DNA of 47,870 bases from Coxiellaceae bacterium (GTDB lineage: Bacteria > Pseudomonadota > Gammaproteobacteria > Coxiellales > Coxiellaceae): positions 1 to 47,870 of the forward strand of contig JARGNX010000005.1 in the NCBI GenBank assembly GCA_029210045.1, written 5' to 3'. Position 1 is the stretch's first letter. Each line of letters opens with the position of its first letter. The translations under genes were made by a program, and so were the position numbers. Of the stretch, positions 1 through 8,277 are shown piece by piece. Under the pieces are notes generated by a model. It was not told the origin of the DNA. It did no database searches and was given only the letters and a program-made list of their open reading frames with translations.

Positions 1-1
1 A

Positions 2-550
2 TCAAGGGCTGTAGCGGTTTTTGTCCTTTTTGGAGGGAAAATCCCTAGGACCCCTGAGACAAAACAGCAGCGCTGTTGGCTGCATAAGACAATGAACATT
101 CTTAATAAGCTACCAAAATCACAGCAATCATCCGCCAAAAAGCATATTCACGATATTTGGATGGCTGCCACGCAAGATGATGCGAATCAAGCATTTGATG
201 ATTTCGTTAAGCTTTATCATGCGAAATACCCTAAAGCGGTTGAATGCTTAACAAAAGATCGTGATGTATTGCTTACCTATTATGATTTTCCTGCTGAGCA
301 CTGGCATCATTTACGAACTACCAATCCTATTGAATCAATGTTTGCTACTGTAAAGCTACGCACAGCCAAAACCAGAGGCTGCTTGTCGCAAAAAACGGGG
401 CTGGCGATGGTTTATAAGTTAGCGATGGTTGCGCAGACAAAATGGCCCAGGCTAAGAGGGTCAAAATATGTTGCTGATATTATTCGTGGCATAAAATTTA
501 AAGATGGGATTAAGCAAATTCAACATGAGGAATTAGAATGCGCCGCTTAG
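2..550 (+). CDS. IS256-family (mutator) transposase, C-terminal part, 5' end outside window
   Basis: DDE transposase of the IS256/mutator family, which acts on its own element ends. The frame is open from the window edge and reads QQRCWLHKT, then KLPKS, KYPKA, YDFPAEHWHHLRTTNPIES, and TVKLRT, all hallmarks of the C-terminal catalytic half with the last acidic residue in NPIES. Family members are about 400 residues; here only about 180 are present, and an ATG at 92 only restarts inside the domain. The stretch before QQRCW does not read as the usual GFWxAL motif in this frame, while another frame gives a better match, so a frameshift near base 50 is likely. The element is therefore probably inactive. 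Identification is firm; completeness upstream cannot be judged. Confidence 0.85.
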   Translation, partial: SRAVAVFVLFGGKIPRTPETKQQRCWLHKTMNILNKLPKSQQSSAKKHIHDIWMAATQDDANQAFDDFVKLYHAKYPKAVECLTKDRDVLLTYYDFPAEHWHHLRTTNPIESMFATVKLRTAKTRGCLSQKTGLAMVYKLAMVAQTKWPRLRGSKYVADIIRGIKFKDGIKQIQHEELECAA

Positions 551-551
551 C

Positions 552-635
552 TCAGAACACAACAATTGACAATATCTCATCACGAACCAACAAACCGCTT
601 CGTTCAAGATAACGACCCGTACGCTCAACGGACAT
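552..635 (-). pseudogene. Possible remnant of an IS91-type transposase (TGRYLERSGLLVRD segment)
   Basis: A 27-codon minus-strand frame starts MSVERTGRYLERSGLLVRD, which resembles the conserved linker found in IS91-type transposases just before the Y2 domain. It is abruptly cut at the right end of the neighbouring IS256 element (transposase stop at 550). An AAGGA-like motif precedes the ATG, so a tiny free-standing gene cannot be excluded. The assignment rests on one short motif recalled from the family. Confidence 0.25.
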
Positions 636-694
636 AGCGCCTTCCTTATTATGCTGGTCACAAATGGCGCTATTCTATCACACCTACTAACAAA

Positions 695-717
695 GGGGTC
701 AAGTCTTTACTTACCCC
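695..717. repeat. REP-like hairpin, GGGGT-C-AAGT stem
   Basis: GGGGTCAAGT and ACTTACCCC pair as a 9-bp stem with one bulged C and a CTTT loop. The sequence resembles the GGGGTCAAGTCTTTACTT ends associated with REP/RAYT tyrosine transposases. It lies between the IS256 remnant and the next gene and could also slow transcription from either side. No RAYT gene is visible in the window. Confidence 0.45.
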
Positions 718-752
718 GCCATTCGCATGCGTCATAAACACTTGAGTGGGGC

Positions 753-2270
753 TTAATCTGCTCCTGGTGTAACTATGGAATGTCGAGAAATTAACTCATC
801 ATCTTGTGGTGGTGGTGGCTGCTGCACAGCCAAACCGGTAAGTAATTGCACCATGGTATTCTTAATATTATGCCCTGAGCGTAATAAGCGAGCACCCGGA
901 TCATCGGAACAAGTACTAATGGGACTTTCATTACTCTCATGAAAGAAAAACACATGTCGACCTGCGCTAGCAAGGCTAGCAACACAATCAACCTTAAAGT
1001 CACCCGGAGGTGCCAGCCCTCTTTGCTCTGCACACATGACATTCGTCAACAATAAGCCAAAGGTTTTCACCAAACACATAAATTCTGCACCTGACACCGC
1101 ATCAAAAAACTCTGGAAATGGATAAGCCGGCGATAGGCTCGGGCCTTTTGCTAACACCCTATCTGCGCTTCTTCGCAGGTGTTCCGGTTGACCCTCTTTT
1201 TTAACCAAAAACACTTTAGCAATCATGTACTGAAAAGTAACAAATGTTCGCATAAATGCTGACAGTCGCCTTAACGCTATTCGCTCGTTTTTTCTGATGC
1301 TAGCTGGCACATAAACACCGATAAAAATTTGTATTGGTGCGTAATGCAACAAAGGACGCACTGTAAACAACTGACAAGCATCTGTCGCAGGACGTTGACG
1401 CAAGGTGTTCATCATATTTTTATTACCAGAAACGGGTAACTGAGTTATCACAGCATCATCCTTCGTCTCGAATTCAAGCGTATATGCCACTGGCGGAGTA
1501 CCAATAGGCAAAGGTGATTGCACCTGATAATTAACGCCGCTAGGCGCTGCTGTCTCATAAAAAATTTTCTCACCTAAATGTTTATAAAGCGCGCTACCAA
1601 ACAACATAGCATCCACAACATTATATGAAACGGTTGGACCACATTGTGGCAACTGAAGCTGAGCATGTAGATCAGGGCTATTTAAAACACCAGGATCCAC
1701 ACCAAAACTTTCATTACCCAACACAAAGCACGTACGTTTATGAAACTCCGCTGACTGGCTTCGCGCCGGACCACCAAGCATAGCGCTCACATCTTTTCCG
1801 GGGAATTCAATTGCTGTATTGAAGTAACCCAATGCGCCCAACTTACGCAACACTTGTCTTGTTTGTACCGCAGATTTAGCTAGAATTAATCCTGCACCCG
1901 TTTGAGCAGCAAACTGCTGCATGGATTGTATATTGCTATAAAATGCTGTCCGATCTAGAACATACACAACCTCTGGGGGTCTCGACGCAGGAATAATCGC
2001 CATTTCATTGATTCTATAATTATGTGCTCTATAGAGCTCCACATTATCAAATAAGGCCTGATATACAGAAACACAAAGCTCGAGTCGCGTAGGTTGCGGT
2101 AATTGCGCAAGCAAATGAAGCCCAAATCCCAACACAAACCGCTCTCGCTGATCAGTGCAGCACTGTAAAAGGTCATCAGAGTGTTCCGATAACTCGCTGA
2201 GCTCTGCAAGTGTTAATCCCATTTTCAAGGCTGCAACAACAGCCTTAGAAACCGCCTTATTCTCTATCAT
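753..2270 (-). CDS. Uncharacterised 505-residue protein with a SPOUT (SpoU-like) methyltransferase core
   Basis: Function unknown. Residues about 101-132 run VVYVLDRTAFYSNIQ...GLIL, like SpoU motif 1 (LDxxxxxxN...), and residues 181-232 run CFVLGNESFG (185-190), a Pro-rich spacer and SYN (215-217) before an ALYK helix. This is the order of the GxExxG...SxNxxxA SAM-binding knot seen in the genuine TrmL at 38.6 kb. The usual Gly and Arg of motif 1 are missing, so catalysis is doubtful. About 270 further residues match nothing I know, and the C-terminus carries a run of prolines. Start: the ATG at 2270 has GAGAAGA just upstream; an in-frame ATG at 2279 lacks a ribosome site. Transcribed alone, away from its flanking IS debris. 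Could be an RNA-modifying or RNA-binding effector; that is inference. Confidence 0.6.
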   Translation of the reverse strand: MIENKAVSKAVVAALKMGLTLAELSELSEHSDDLLQCCTDQRERFVLGFGLHLLAQLPQPTRLELCVSVYQALFDNVELYRAHNYRINEMAIIPASRPPEVVYVLDRTAFYSNIQSMQQFAAQTGAGLILAKSAVQTRQVLRKLGALGYFNTAIEFPGKDVSAMLGGPARSQSAEFHKRTCFVLGNESFGVDPGVLNSPDLHAQLQLPQCGPTVSYNVVDAMLFGSALYKHLGEKIFYETAAPSGVNYQVQSPLPIGTPPVAYTLEFETKDDAVITQLPVSGNKNMMNTLRQRPATDACQLFTVRPLLHYAPIQIFIGVYVPASIRKNERIALRRLSAFMRTFVTFQYMIAKVFLVKKEGQPEHLRRSADRVLAKGPSLSPAYPFPEFFDAVSGAEFMCLVKTFGLLLTNVMCAEQRGLAPPGDFKVDCVASLASAGRHVFFFHESNESPISTCSDDPGARLLRSGHNIKNTMVQLLTGLAVQQPPPPQDDELISRHSIVTPGAD

Positions 2271-2297
2271 TCTTCTCATATCAATCTATACCATATC

Positions 2298-2334
2298 ATA
2301 ATCATTTTTCTCACTTATAAATGATTATAAATGA
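2298..2334. promoter_or_regulatory. Inverted repeat plus tandem 10-mer upstream of the SPOUT-like gene
   Basis: ATAATCATTT (2298-2307) is perfectly inverted as AAATGATTAT (2319-2328), and TTATAAATGA is repeated in tandem at 2315-2334. The cluster ends 28 bases before the start codon at 2270 and contains TATAAT on the minus strand, so it may combine a -10 box and an operator for that gene. AT-rich chance similarity is possible. Confidence 0.35.
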
Positions 2335-2543
2335 TAACTAGACCCAATCAATACCAGGGATCCAGTTATATAGATGATTTGAGGTAGAATAAAAGGTTCC
2401 GTCATATTTCGCTACGCTCTAACCTAAATTGCTTTAGCAACCAGCTGTCTTATGCTTGGCAATTGTAAGCGGTAATTAAACACCACCTACACAAACCTAT
2501 CTAGCTGATTCATACTCCTGTCTTTTACACGATCGAGGATGTC

Positions 2544-2747
2544 ATGAACAAAATAGAAGATCTTACTAGCCCCGAAGCGCAGCGATGGCGTGCACTATCA
2601 GAAGAGTGGAAACAAAGCGGTGAAGCACAACCAGTATTTTGCAAACGTCACAATATTAAGTATGCGCAATTTGTATATTGGCGATCAAAATTTTTAAAAG
2701 CTGCTGGAAAAAGTCGCAATCAATTCGTGTCAAACGTTTATCTTTAA
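2544..2747 (+). pseudogene. IS66-type accessory protein TnpA fragment
   Basis: The 67-residue frame reads RWRALSEEWKQSG, then FCKRHNIKYAQFVYWR, the helix-turn-helix signature of IS66 TnpA, a small DNA-binding accessory of IS66 transposition. TnpA is normally 100-130 residues; here the frame stops soon after KAAGKS. The tail overlaps, in another frame, the start of an IS91 transposase fragment at 2735, and no tnpB or tnpC follows, so this is a stranded 5' piece. A good ribosome site (GAGGAT) precedes the ATG, so a short protein might still be made. Confidence 0.65.
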
Positions 2748-3250
2748 CAAATCATGGCAAGATACGATATGCACTAAAGACGCCGTACCGAGATGGGACG
2801 ACGCATGTAATCTTTGAACCGTTAGATTTTATTGCGCGTTTAGCAGCGCTAGTACCGAAGCCGCGAGTTAATTTAACCCGATTTCATGGTGTATTTGCGC
2901 CGAATAGTAAGCTGCGTTCATTGATTACCAGTCAACTTAAGAAGTCACGCCAAAAGGACTCAGCCCTATCAATCGACGACACACGCACAGAAGGCGAGGG
3001 TCGGTCAGCGATGACTTGGGCACGTCGATTAAAGCGAGTGTTTGCAATAGACATCACCACTTGTAGCCAATGCAAAGGTAATCTCAAGATCATCGCCTGT
3101 ATTGAAGAAAAGGCAGTGAATATTGTCACCCCGGACTTGATCCGAGGTCCAGGTAATACTATCTAGATCCCGGCTCGGGGCCGGGATGACACGTGCGTTG
3201 ATTTGTTGAAACTGCCGGAACCAAGAGCATCGCCATTGGGGTTGGTTTGA
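2735..3250 (+). pseudogene. IS91-family transposase C-terminal fragment, interrupted by a palindromic element
   Basis: From 2735 the frame reads IRYALKTPYRDGTTHV, FIARLAALVPKPRVNL, RFHGVFAPNS and, later, MTWARRLKRVF with a CSQC zinc-type pair. This is the C-terminal Y2-transposase region of IS91/IS801-type rolling-circle elements. The N-terminal zinc domain and the catalytic tyrosines are absent. After EEKAVNI the frame runs into the palindromic repeat at 3125-3190 and stops at 3166. Beyond the repeat, 3194-3250 reads DLLKLPEPRASP in another frame, like the family's C-terminus. So the repeat appears to sit inside the old gene, with some residues also lost. Inactive. Confidence 0.75.
3125..3190. 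repeat. Palindromic GTCAtCCCGG element, copy 1 (inside IS91 remnant)
   Basis: A 66-base imperfect palindrome bounded by GTCACCCCGG and CCGGGATGAC. Its right half, read on the minus strand, matches the element after dsbD at 38430: both hold GTCATCCCGGCCCC, a GAGCCGGGATC arm and a GTATTAC tail. This type of GC-rich palindrome (GTCATCCCGGxxxxxATCCGGGATC) is widespread in intracellular bacteria. It interrupts the IS91 transposase fragment. Confidence 0.75.
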
Positions 3251-3430
3251 ATTGAGAGAGTTAACCAGACAATTTTGTGTGGCCATTACAGTGGCGGCAG
3301 GGTGGTTGAGGGCTTGTATTTCGGTAGTGGAAGTAATTCAACTAATGATCAGGTAATTACTGCTCTTTATTGAGCATACTTTGCGTGAAATCTGATGGCG
3401 AGTCGAGTAGGACTCTATGGGGTGGAGGAG

Positions 3431-3476
3431 GGCAGAGTTAGTATTCAGTCTTTGAATTGCCCCTTTTATTCTACTT
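3431..3476 (+). repeat. Structured dispersed repeat, copy A
   Basis: The core is AGTTAGTATTCAGTCTTTGA followed by ATTGCCCC. GGGCA and TGCCC form an outer stem and ATTCA and TGAAT an inner stem around GTCTT. Copies B (7311) and C (8802) share the core. This copy ends 44 bases before the ATG at 3520. No other gene is visible between 3251 and 3519. Confidence 0.7.
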
Positions 3477-3519
3477 ATAAGCTTTAACTGGATTATTTGT
3501 ATTGAAAGGAGAGATAAAT

Positions 3520-3849
3520 ATGAGAGATCCGTCTCTTTTTAAATCAGAGGGTGGCGACAGTGGTGACAATTATTGTCCTTTGAAAAAAAGAGGACGTTTT
3601 TGTGTTGCTGCAGTTTATGCTTTATTAAGTTTACAAATTCGTCGTGAAAAAACGATATATGGTAAGTCTGTGGTCGTAATACTTGGGGGTATGGCTGCTC
3701 TGTTGGTTAAGTATGGTATAGATAAGAGTGAAGCGGAAGTGGTAGAAGAAAAACCAGGTGGAGGTGGCTTTCCTCGTAGGAATACGGCGAGCTCTGCTCG
3801 TTTCGTAGAAAGGACGGATGCTGAATATCGAATTTCTCAGTCCATTTAG
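3520..3849 (+). CDS. Small hypothetical protein with one membrane segment
   Basis: 109 residues, not recognised. A clear ribosome site (AAAGGAGAG) lies seven bases before the ATG at 3520, which is why this start is preferred over an upstream TTG at 3502. Residues about 44-62 (SVVVILGGMAALLVKYGI) form a single hydrophobic segment preceded by a basic RREK patch; the tail holds a PGGGG stretch and is polar. It has no Cys pair, signal peptidase site or domain signature I can name. It stands alone behind repeat copy A and converges with the large minus-strand gene ending at 3928. The strong ribosome site and open frame support a real gene; function unknown. Confidence 0.55.
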   Translation: MRDPSLFKSEGGDSGDNYCPLKKRGRFCVAAVYALLSLQIRREKTIYGKSVVVILGGMAALLVKYGIDKSEAEVVEEKPGGGGFPRRNTASSARFVERTDAEYRISQSI

Positions 3850-3927
3850 TCTTGAAAGATAAGGAATAAAATCCACTTTACGGCTTTATTAATTGACATG
3901 AAGGTTTTAAATCACTGCTTGATTGAT

Positions 3928-6900
3928 CTAAATAGGTGTGCGGCTTATCGTGCAGGGCACAAATTTACTCAGGCCTTTAACCCTTAATGCTTCTTGAGCG
4001 TTTTTTAACACACAGTGTTTCCTGAGGTCGGTGGCTGATCTTGCCCATTGGATAATCGGTTCAAGTAGCTCTGCCTTGCCATGAGGTGTACTTGCTAAGC
4101 TGTCATTGCTTTTATATCTGACATAATTGACAATATCATTCAATAAATTTGCATGTGCATGTTCACTCAGCCGGTATGTTAAGTCTGGGTTGTCTAATGA
4201 TGTGCAAAACTCAATCGATTGTTTGCGAGAAAAATGCTTGAATTGTTTATATAATGGTTTGACCTTTTGGTAGTGTTGTTGAAATGTTTCTGCGGTAACT
4301 TCTGTATTGGATGCTGTCATGGATTTTGCTATTAGTTGAATGAGTATTGCATGCGTGACGCATGCTAAAACGCAATTACCATGATTTTGCACTGTTTTTT
4401 TAATCACTGTGATTTTTTCTAAGCCAAAATCTTGACCTAAAGAGTCAGGCTGTGATGGTTCAACCTTCTCTAAATATTGACGAGACATATCATTTTCTTG
4501 TAGACGATTGATAAAATTGCGATCGTTAAGTTTTTCAGTGCGTGTAACTTTAAAAATAGTAATGCCTGGTTCGAAGTGTGGTGACCTTTCGCCGCGATTA
4601 GCAAAAGCTAAATAAGTTTGACCATTGATTTGAAAAAAGCTCAACGTGATGACGTGACCTGTCCATCCTGAGTTTTGGGTGAATACTTTGCCATGTTGCA
4701 ATTCTGTTAAAATATTGCGTTTTCTACGTATGCTTTGTTGTTGATGATCGCGTTGTAGTTCTTGCTCTATGCTACAGAGTTGTCTCCATTGTGGAAGGCT
4801 ACAGTCAAGGTTCCGAATAAATTCACCAAATTGGCTGTAAAGTAATGTTCTGGAAAAGTGTGGAATATAACCATAGATGTTGACTTTCTCGGGTATGCCA
4901 ACAAAGGAAAGTTCTCTTTCGCCAATGCCACAGTTGTATACGTGGAAACGCAAAAGCGCTTTGGTTGAGATTGACTTTGTCTGAGCTTCACTATTAGAAA
5001 ATAAGCAACAGGTGGATAATATGTGTTCTTGTTTTGTCTTAATGATATCTTTTTTTAAAGAATCTTTTTCTTCTAATGAGGGTGAGGCAGTATTTTCATG
5101 CATATTGACTAATGTGGATGCATAGTGAGTGTTTTTCTTGAGGTAATGCTGTGCCAGTAGGCGTGCTGCTTGATGGGAGTCGATGGTTCGTTCTCGAATT
5201 TTTTGTTTACAGACTGTTCGTAAGTCTTTTCTTGGCAGGAGTTGCTCGCATAGATCGATTGGCATCATGGTAAATAGCAGTGTGTCTTTAGGACACGATG
5301 TTGCGGATGACAATAAATCTACATAAGGCAATTTGTTATCACAGGCTTTTGCGATGATATGGAGTTTGGTTAATTGCTCTTCTGTTAAAGGTTTGCTGAG
5401 TAAATGTATAATAGCGTGTTTGATGGTTTGTCGTTGGGTTGTTGCTTCACCTATCGAAAAAATAGCGCGATAACTTTCTTCTGTTAATGCTGGGCTTTGT
5501 AATATGGTTTCTAGGTGTTCAAAGCGATAGCGTGCTAGGTAGGTTTGTAATTGTGCTGCGATGTTCATCTGAGCTTGGTGTGAGGGGGTGTCATTGTGTG
5601 TTTTCCAGTCAATGTCACACAGTGCTAGTAATGTTCTGTCCATCGCTACGCTACCTGTAGGCCTAACATTCATGATGTTGATGGCACGTTTTAAGTTACT
5701 TGAAGTGACTAGGCGAACACGTGCTTTGTAGTTAGATAACACTTCTCTAATGTTTGTAAGTGTATCGGTTCGTGTACGGTTGCATGCTAATATAGCCGCT
5801 TGGGGGCGTTCAAAAAAATGCGTTAAGGCGGTAGTGTTTGTGCGTTGTGTTACAGTCGCTAATGTCACCAGCATCATATCGTTATCATTATTAAAGTCAA
5901 AATGTCTGGTAAATTGATTTTTCTCAAGATGGTTTGCTAGCTCTGGCAACAAGCCAAGGTATTTATTTGCTGATATTAACTGTCCAGCAAACGCAGCTAG
6001 GCGTTCTTGCTGTATCGGATCTAATGTGTCATCAAATATGAATTTGTATTCACTGTGGGTGATGGGGTTTTGTAATAATAAGGTTAATGCTATGTCATTG
6101 TGCTTAGCAATAGTGACTAAGTGAGGCCTAAATTCAACAAGTTGTACTTGTAATCGGATCAATGTTTGTTGAGACAGCATTTCAGGTGCGGACTTTAAAT
6201 GCGTTAATGCATTTAAGCAATTGTGGTTTAAATGCATATCCAATAAGCGATCTTGAGTATCTGGTTCATCAATATAAGGGTAGACGATTTTCAATAGTTG
6301 TAAGGGTAAGGTAGGTAAGGCTCTTAGATGCTGTAAGATTTCTGGATGCATCTGTATGAGCTGTACAATCTCATCTGTATCTTTTTCGTCTACAGCACCA
6401 TCTTTGAGGTACCACATGTTAAAGAGTTCGAAATCAAATAATATAGGCGATTCTTCTAGGAGTCTTTTAAGGTAAATTAAGTGAGTTACTGTACAACCTG
6501 TAGATAGCTGTATGAATCTTTGTGTGCATTCGGAGCCCGGGATTTTCTCTAACAATCTTGATAAATTTTTTTTTAGCGAAGACATGTTTTGAAAGAGTAT
6601 TTTAAATGCATTTGAGCTACCCAACGTGCTAAGTTCAATCAAGATGCTATCTCTAGGGTGCTGTTGCGTACAATAACGTTTGACCTTGGTTGAAAGTTCA
6701 TCGTAACCGATTGATGCGATTTCGGGTTTGAGCGCTTTTCTGACGGCGCCCAGTGCGGAAATTTGAAAGAGATTCCTGTAGTATGACATGCCAATGAATA
6801 ATCGAAGTAACGTGTCCTGCATGACCTGTGGGTCTAGTGATTTAATTTCTGTTATAAGCTCATTCAACGCGGGTTGGATTTTCCCGGTCGAAGTGTCTAA

Positions 6901-6993
6901 ACACAGCTTTGTGACTTCTTTCGCGTACTCAATTGTATCTCGATCGCTACAGCGCATTTCAATCAGCCATAAATCATTAATATATCCTTCCAC
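3928..6993 (-). CDS. Large hypothetical protein (1021 residues) with a His...Cys peptidase-like C-terminal domain; putative effector
   Basis: No known family assigned. Residues 1 to about 650 are alpha-helical and Leu-rich with repeated LLxLP/ALxxL segments, suggesting a helical solenoid. The C-terminal third reads WTGHVITL with His780, YLAFANRGER (Asn799, Glu802), then QNHGNC with Cys874. The order GH...NRG...GNC recalls H-(N/E)-C peptidases and acyltransferases of the Ulp1/YopJ type, where His precedes Cys; I infer a cysteine peptidase-like fold and do not claim a named family. It has no signal peptide or membrane segment, as expected for a type IV-secreted effector. Start: GTG at 6993 with GAGAT upstream; the next Met is residue 13. 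Convergent with the small gene at 3520 and divergent from ylqF. Confidence 0.75.
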   Translation of the reverse strand: MEGYINDLWLIEMRCSDRDTIEYAKEVTKLCLDTSTGKIQPALNELITEIKSLDPQVMQDTLLRLFIGMSYYRNLFQISALGAVRKALKPEIASIGYDELSTKVKRYCTQQHPRDSILIELSTLGSSNAFKILFQNMSSLKKNLSRLLEKIPGSECTQRFIQLSTGCTVTHLIYLKRLLEESPILFDFELFNMWYLKDGAVDEKDTDEIVQLIQMHPEILQHLRALPTLPLQLLKIVYPYIDEPDTQDRLLDMHLNHNCLNALTHLKSAPEMLSQQTLIRLQVQLVEFRPHLVTIAKHNDIALTLLLQNPITHSEYKFIFDDTLDPIQQERLAAFAGQLISANKYLGLLPELANHLEKNQFTRHFDFNNDNDMMLVTLATVTQRTNTTALTHFFERPQAAILACNRTRTDTLTNIREVLSNYKARVRLVTSSNLKRAINIMNVRPTGSVAMDRTLLALCDIDWKTHNDTPSHQAQMNIAAQLQTYLARYRFEHLETILQSPALTEESYRAIFSIGEATTQRQTIKHAIIHLLSKPLTEEQLTKLHIIAKACDNKLPYVDLLSSATSCPKDTLLFTMMPIDLCEQLLPRKDLRTVCKQKIRERTIDSHQAARLLAQHYLKKNTHYASTLVNMHENTASPSLEEKDSLKKDIIKTKQEHILSTCCLFSNSEAQTKSISTKALLRFHVYNCGIGERELSFVGIPEKVNIYGYIPHFSRTLLYSQFGEFIRNLDCSLPQWRQLCSIEQELQRDHQQQSIRRKRNILTELQHGKVFTQNSGWTGHVITLSFFQINGQTYLAFANRGERSPHFEPGITIFKVTRTEKLNDRNFINRLQENDMSRQYLEKVEPSQPDSLGQDFGLEKITVIKKTVQNHGNCVLACVTHAILIQLIAKSMTASNTEVTAETFQQHYQKVKPLYKQFKHFSRKQSIEFCTSLDNPDLTYRLSEHAHANLLNDIVNYVRYKSNDSLASTPHGKAELLEPIIQWARSATDLRKHCVLKNAQEALRVKGLSKFVPCTISRTPI

Positions 6994-7310
6994 AATTATC
7001 TCAATTATTGATAGTTTATATGTTTATTCAGTATAAATAATCTATCACTGTCAAATTAAAGCAATCTTATAATTTGATTGAATATTTTGATGTGTGGTTT
7101 GCTGGGTATGTGCAGAATGACATGGCTCCTAACGACCAAAGCGTCGACGCATCTGTAATATGATTTCGTGGCTGTCAAGCTCGTAGGCGCTTGTACCCAG
7201 TTTTTACAAAGCCCTTTGAAACTTATCACTTGGTAGCCTCATGTAGCTAGGGTGGATGGCAAGGTTAACAAGTCAGCCTTCAGTTTGCGACATAACCGGT
7301 AGAGAAGAGC
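6994..7310. other. Intergenic stretch without a recognisable gene
   Basis: AT-rich near 7000-7090, where a promoter for the 1021-residue protein would lie on the minus strand, then a more balanced stretch with no open frame carrying a ribosome site. It ends in the structured repeat copy B. I see no RNA gene or palindrome of note. Confidence 0.4.
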
Positions 7311-7339
7311 CGAGTTAGTATTCAGTCTTTGAATTGCCA
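7311..7339 (+). repeat. Structured dispersed repeat, copy B (short)
   Basis: CGAGTTAGTATTCAGTCTTT plus GAATTGCCA. The inner ATTCA/TGAAT stem is intact but the outer GGGCA/TGCCC stem is lost. It ends 50 bases before the ATG of ylqF and supplies the -35-like TTGCCA of that gene's likely promoter. Confidence 0.65.
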
Positions 7340-7363
7340 AGTAATGGTTAAAAAGTGTATAGT
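7334..7363 (+). promoter_or_regulatory. Likely sigma70 promoter of ylqF-yehS
   Basis: TTGCCA (7334-7339) and TATAGT (7358-7363) are 18 bases apart and lie 27 bases upstream of the ylqF ATG. The -35 hexamer is the last part of repeat copy B, so the repeat may have been recruited as promoter sequence. Confidence 0.5.
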
Positions 7364-7389
7364 GTCGGTTTTGCTATTTGGAAAAAATA

Positions 7390-8274
7390 ATGCCAGCATT
7401 AAATTGGTTCCCTGGTCACATGGCTAAGGCGCGTCGTGAGATTTCGGAAAAAATGTCAAGCATGGATTTAATCATTGAGATTTTGGATGCCCGAATTCCG
7501 TCTAGCAGTGAAAATCCCTTGGTTGATGGTTTGCGTAAAGACACACCGTGCTTAAAGGTGTTGAACAAGAGTGATTTGGCTGATCCTAAAAACATCAAGC
7601 TATGGCTTGAATTCTACAATGAACAGCCAGGTGTTACGGCGATCGCGGTGTCAAAAGCGGATCCAAAATCAGTCCGTGCCATATTAAAGCCTTATAAAAA
7701 GGTCAATGCGATGATATTAGGGATACCTAATGTCGGAAAGTCCACCATAATTAATACGCTCGCCAAGCGCGTCATTGCGAAAACTGGCAATGAGCCTGCG
7801 GTGACTAAAGGGCAGCAGCGTATTGCCTTAGACCTTGATATCGTTTTGTGGGATACGCCTGGATTTTTATGGCCTAAACTTGAGCCCGAGTCGTGTGCTT
7901 ATCGGTTGGCTGTTACTGGTGCTATCAAGGCGAGCGTTATCGATTTTGAGGATGTGGCGTTTTTTTTGGTTGATACCTTGCGCCAAGCTTATCCTGAGCA
8001 ATTAGCGGCATATTTTGACATTCCTGCTGATTTGCCGGATACGATAAGTGTTATGGATGCCATAGCGACACGGCGCGCTTGTTTTAAGGCGGGGAAGGCC
8101 ATTGACTACCACCGAGTGTCTGAACTTTTACTTAATACATATCGTCAAGGTGGGTTGGGCCGAATCAGCTTGGAAACGCCGGAAATGATTGAGCAGGAGC
8201 GTTTAGCGTATGCCGTTGTTCTTGCTGAAAAAGAAGAGAAAAAGAAAGCGCGAAAACAAAAGAGAGGAAAATAA
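7390..8274 (+). CDS. ylqF: Ribosome biogenesis GTPase YlqF/RbgA
   Basis: Circularly permuted GTPase that helps late assembly of the large ribosomal subunit in the cytoplasm. 294 residues, normal family length. The N-terminus NWFPGHMAKARREI is the family hallmark. Motifs occur in permuted order: G4 NKSD, then G1 GIPNVGKST, then G2-type TKGQQ and G3 DTPG; the C-terminal helical domain is followed by a Lys-rich tail. Start: the ATG at 7390 begins the conserved MPALNWFPGHM; an in-frame TTG at 7378 would add four residues that are not conserved. yehS follows after three bases, so the two are surely cotranscribed. The likely promoter is at 7334. Confidence 0.95.
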   Translation: MPALNWFPGHMAKARREISEKMSSMDLIIEILDARIPSSSENPLVDGLRKDTPCLKVLNKSDLADPKNIKLWLEFYNEQPGVTAIAVSKADPKSVRAILKPYKKVNAMILGIPNVGKSTIINTLAKRVIAKTGNEPAVTKGQQRIALDLDIVLWDTPGFLWPKLEPESCAYRLAVTGAIKASVIDFEDVAFFLVDTLRQAYPEQLAAYFDIPADLPDTISVMDAIATRRACFKAGKAIDYHRVSELLLNTYRQGGLGRISLETPEMIEQERLAYAVVLAEKEEKKKARKQKRGK

Positions 8275-8277
8275 CAA

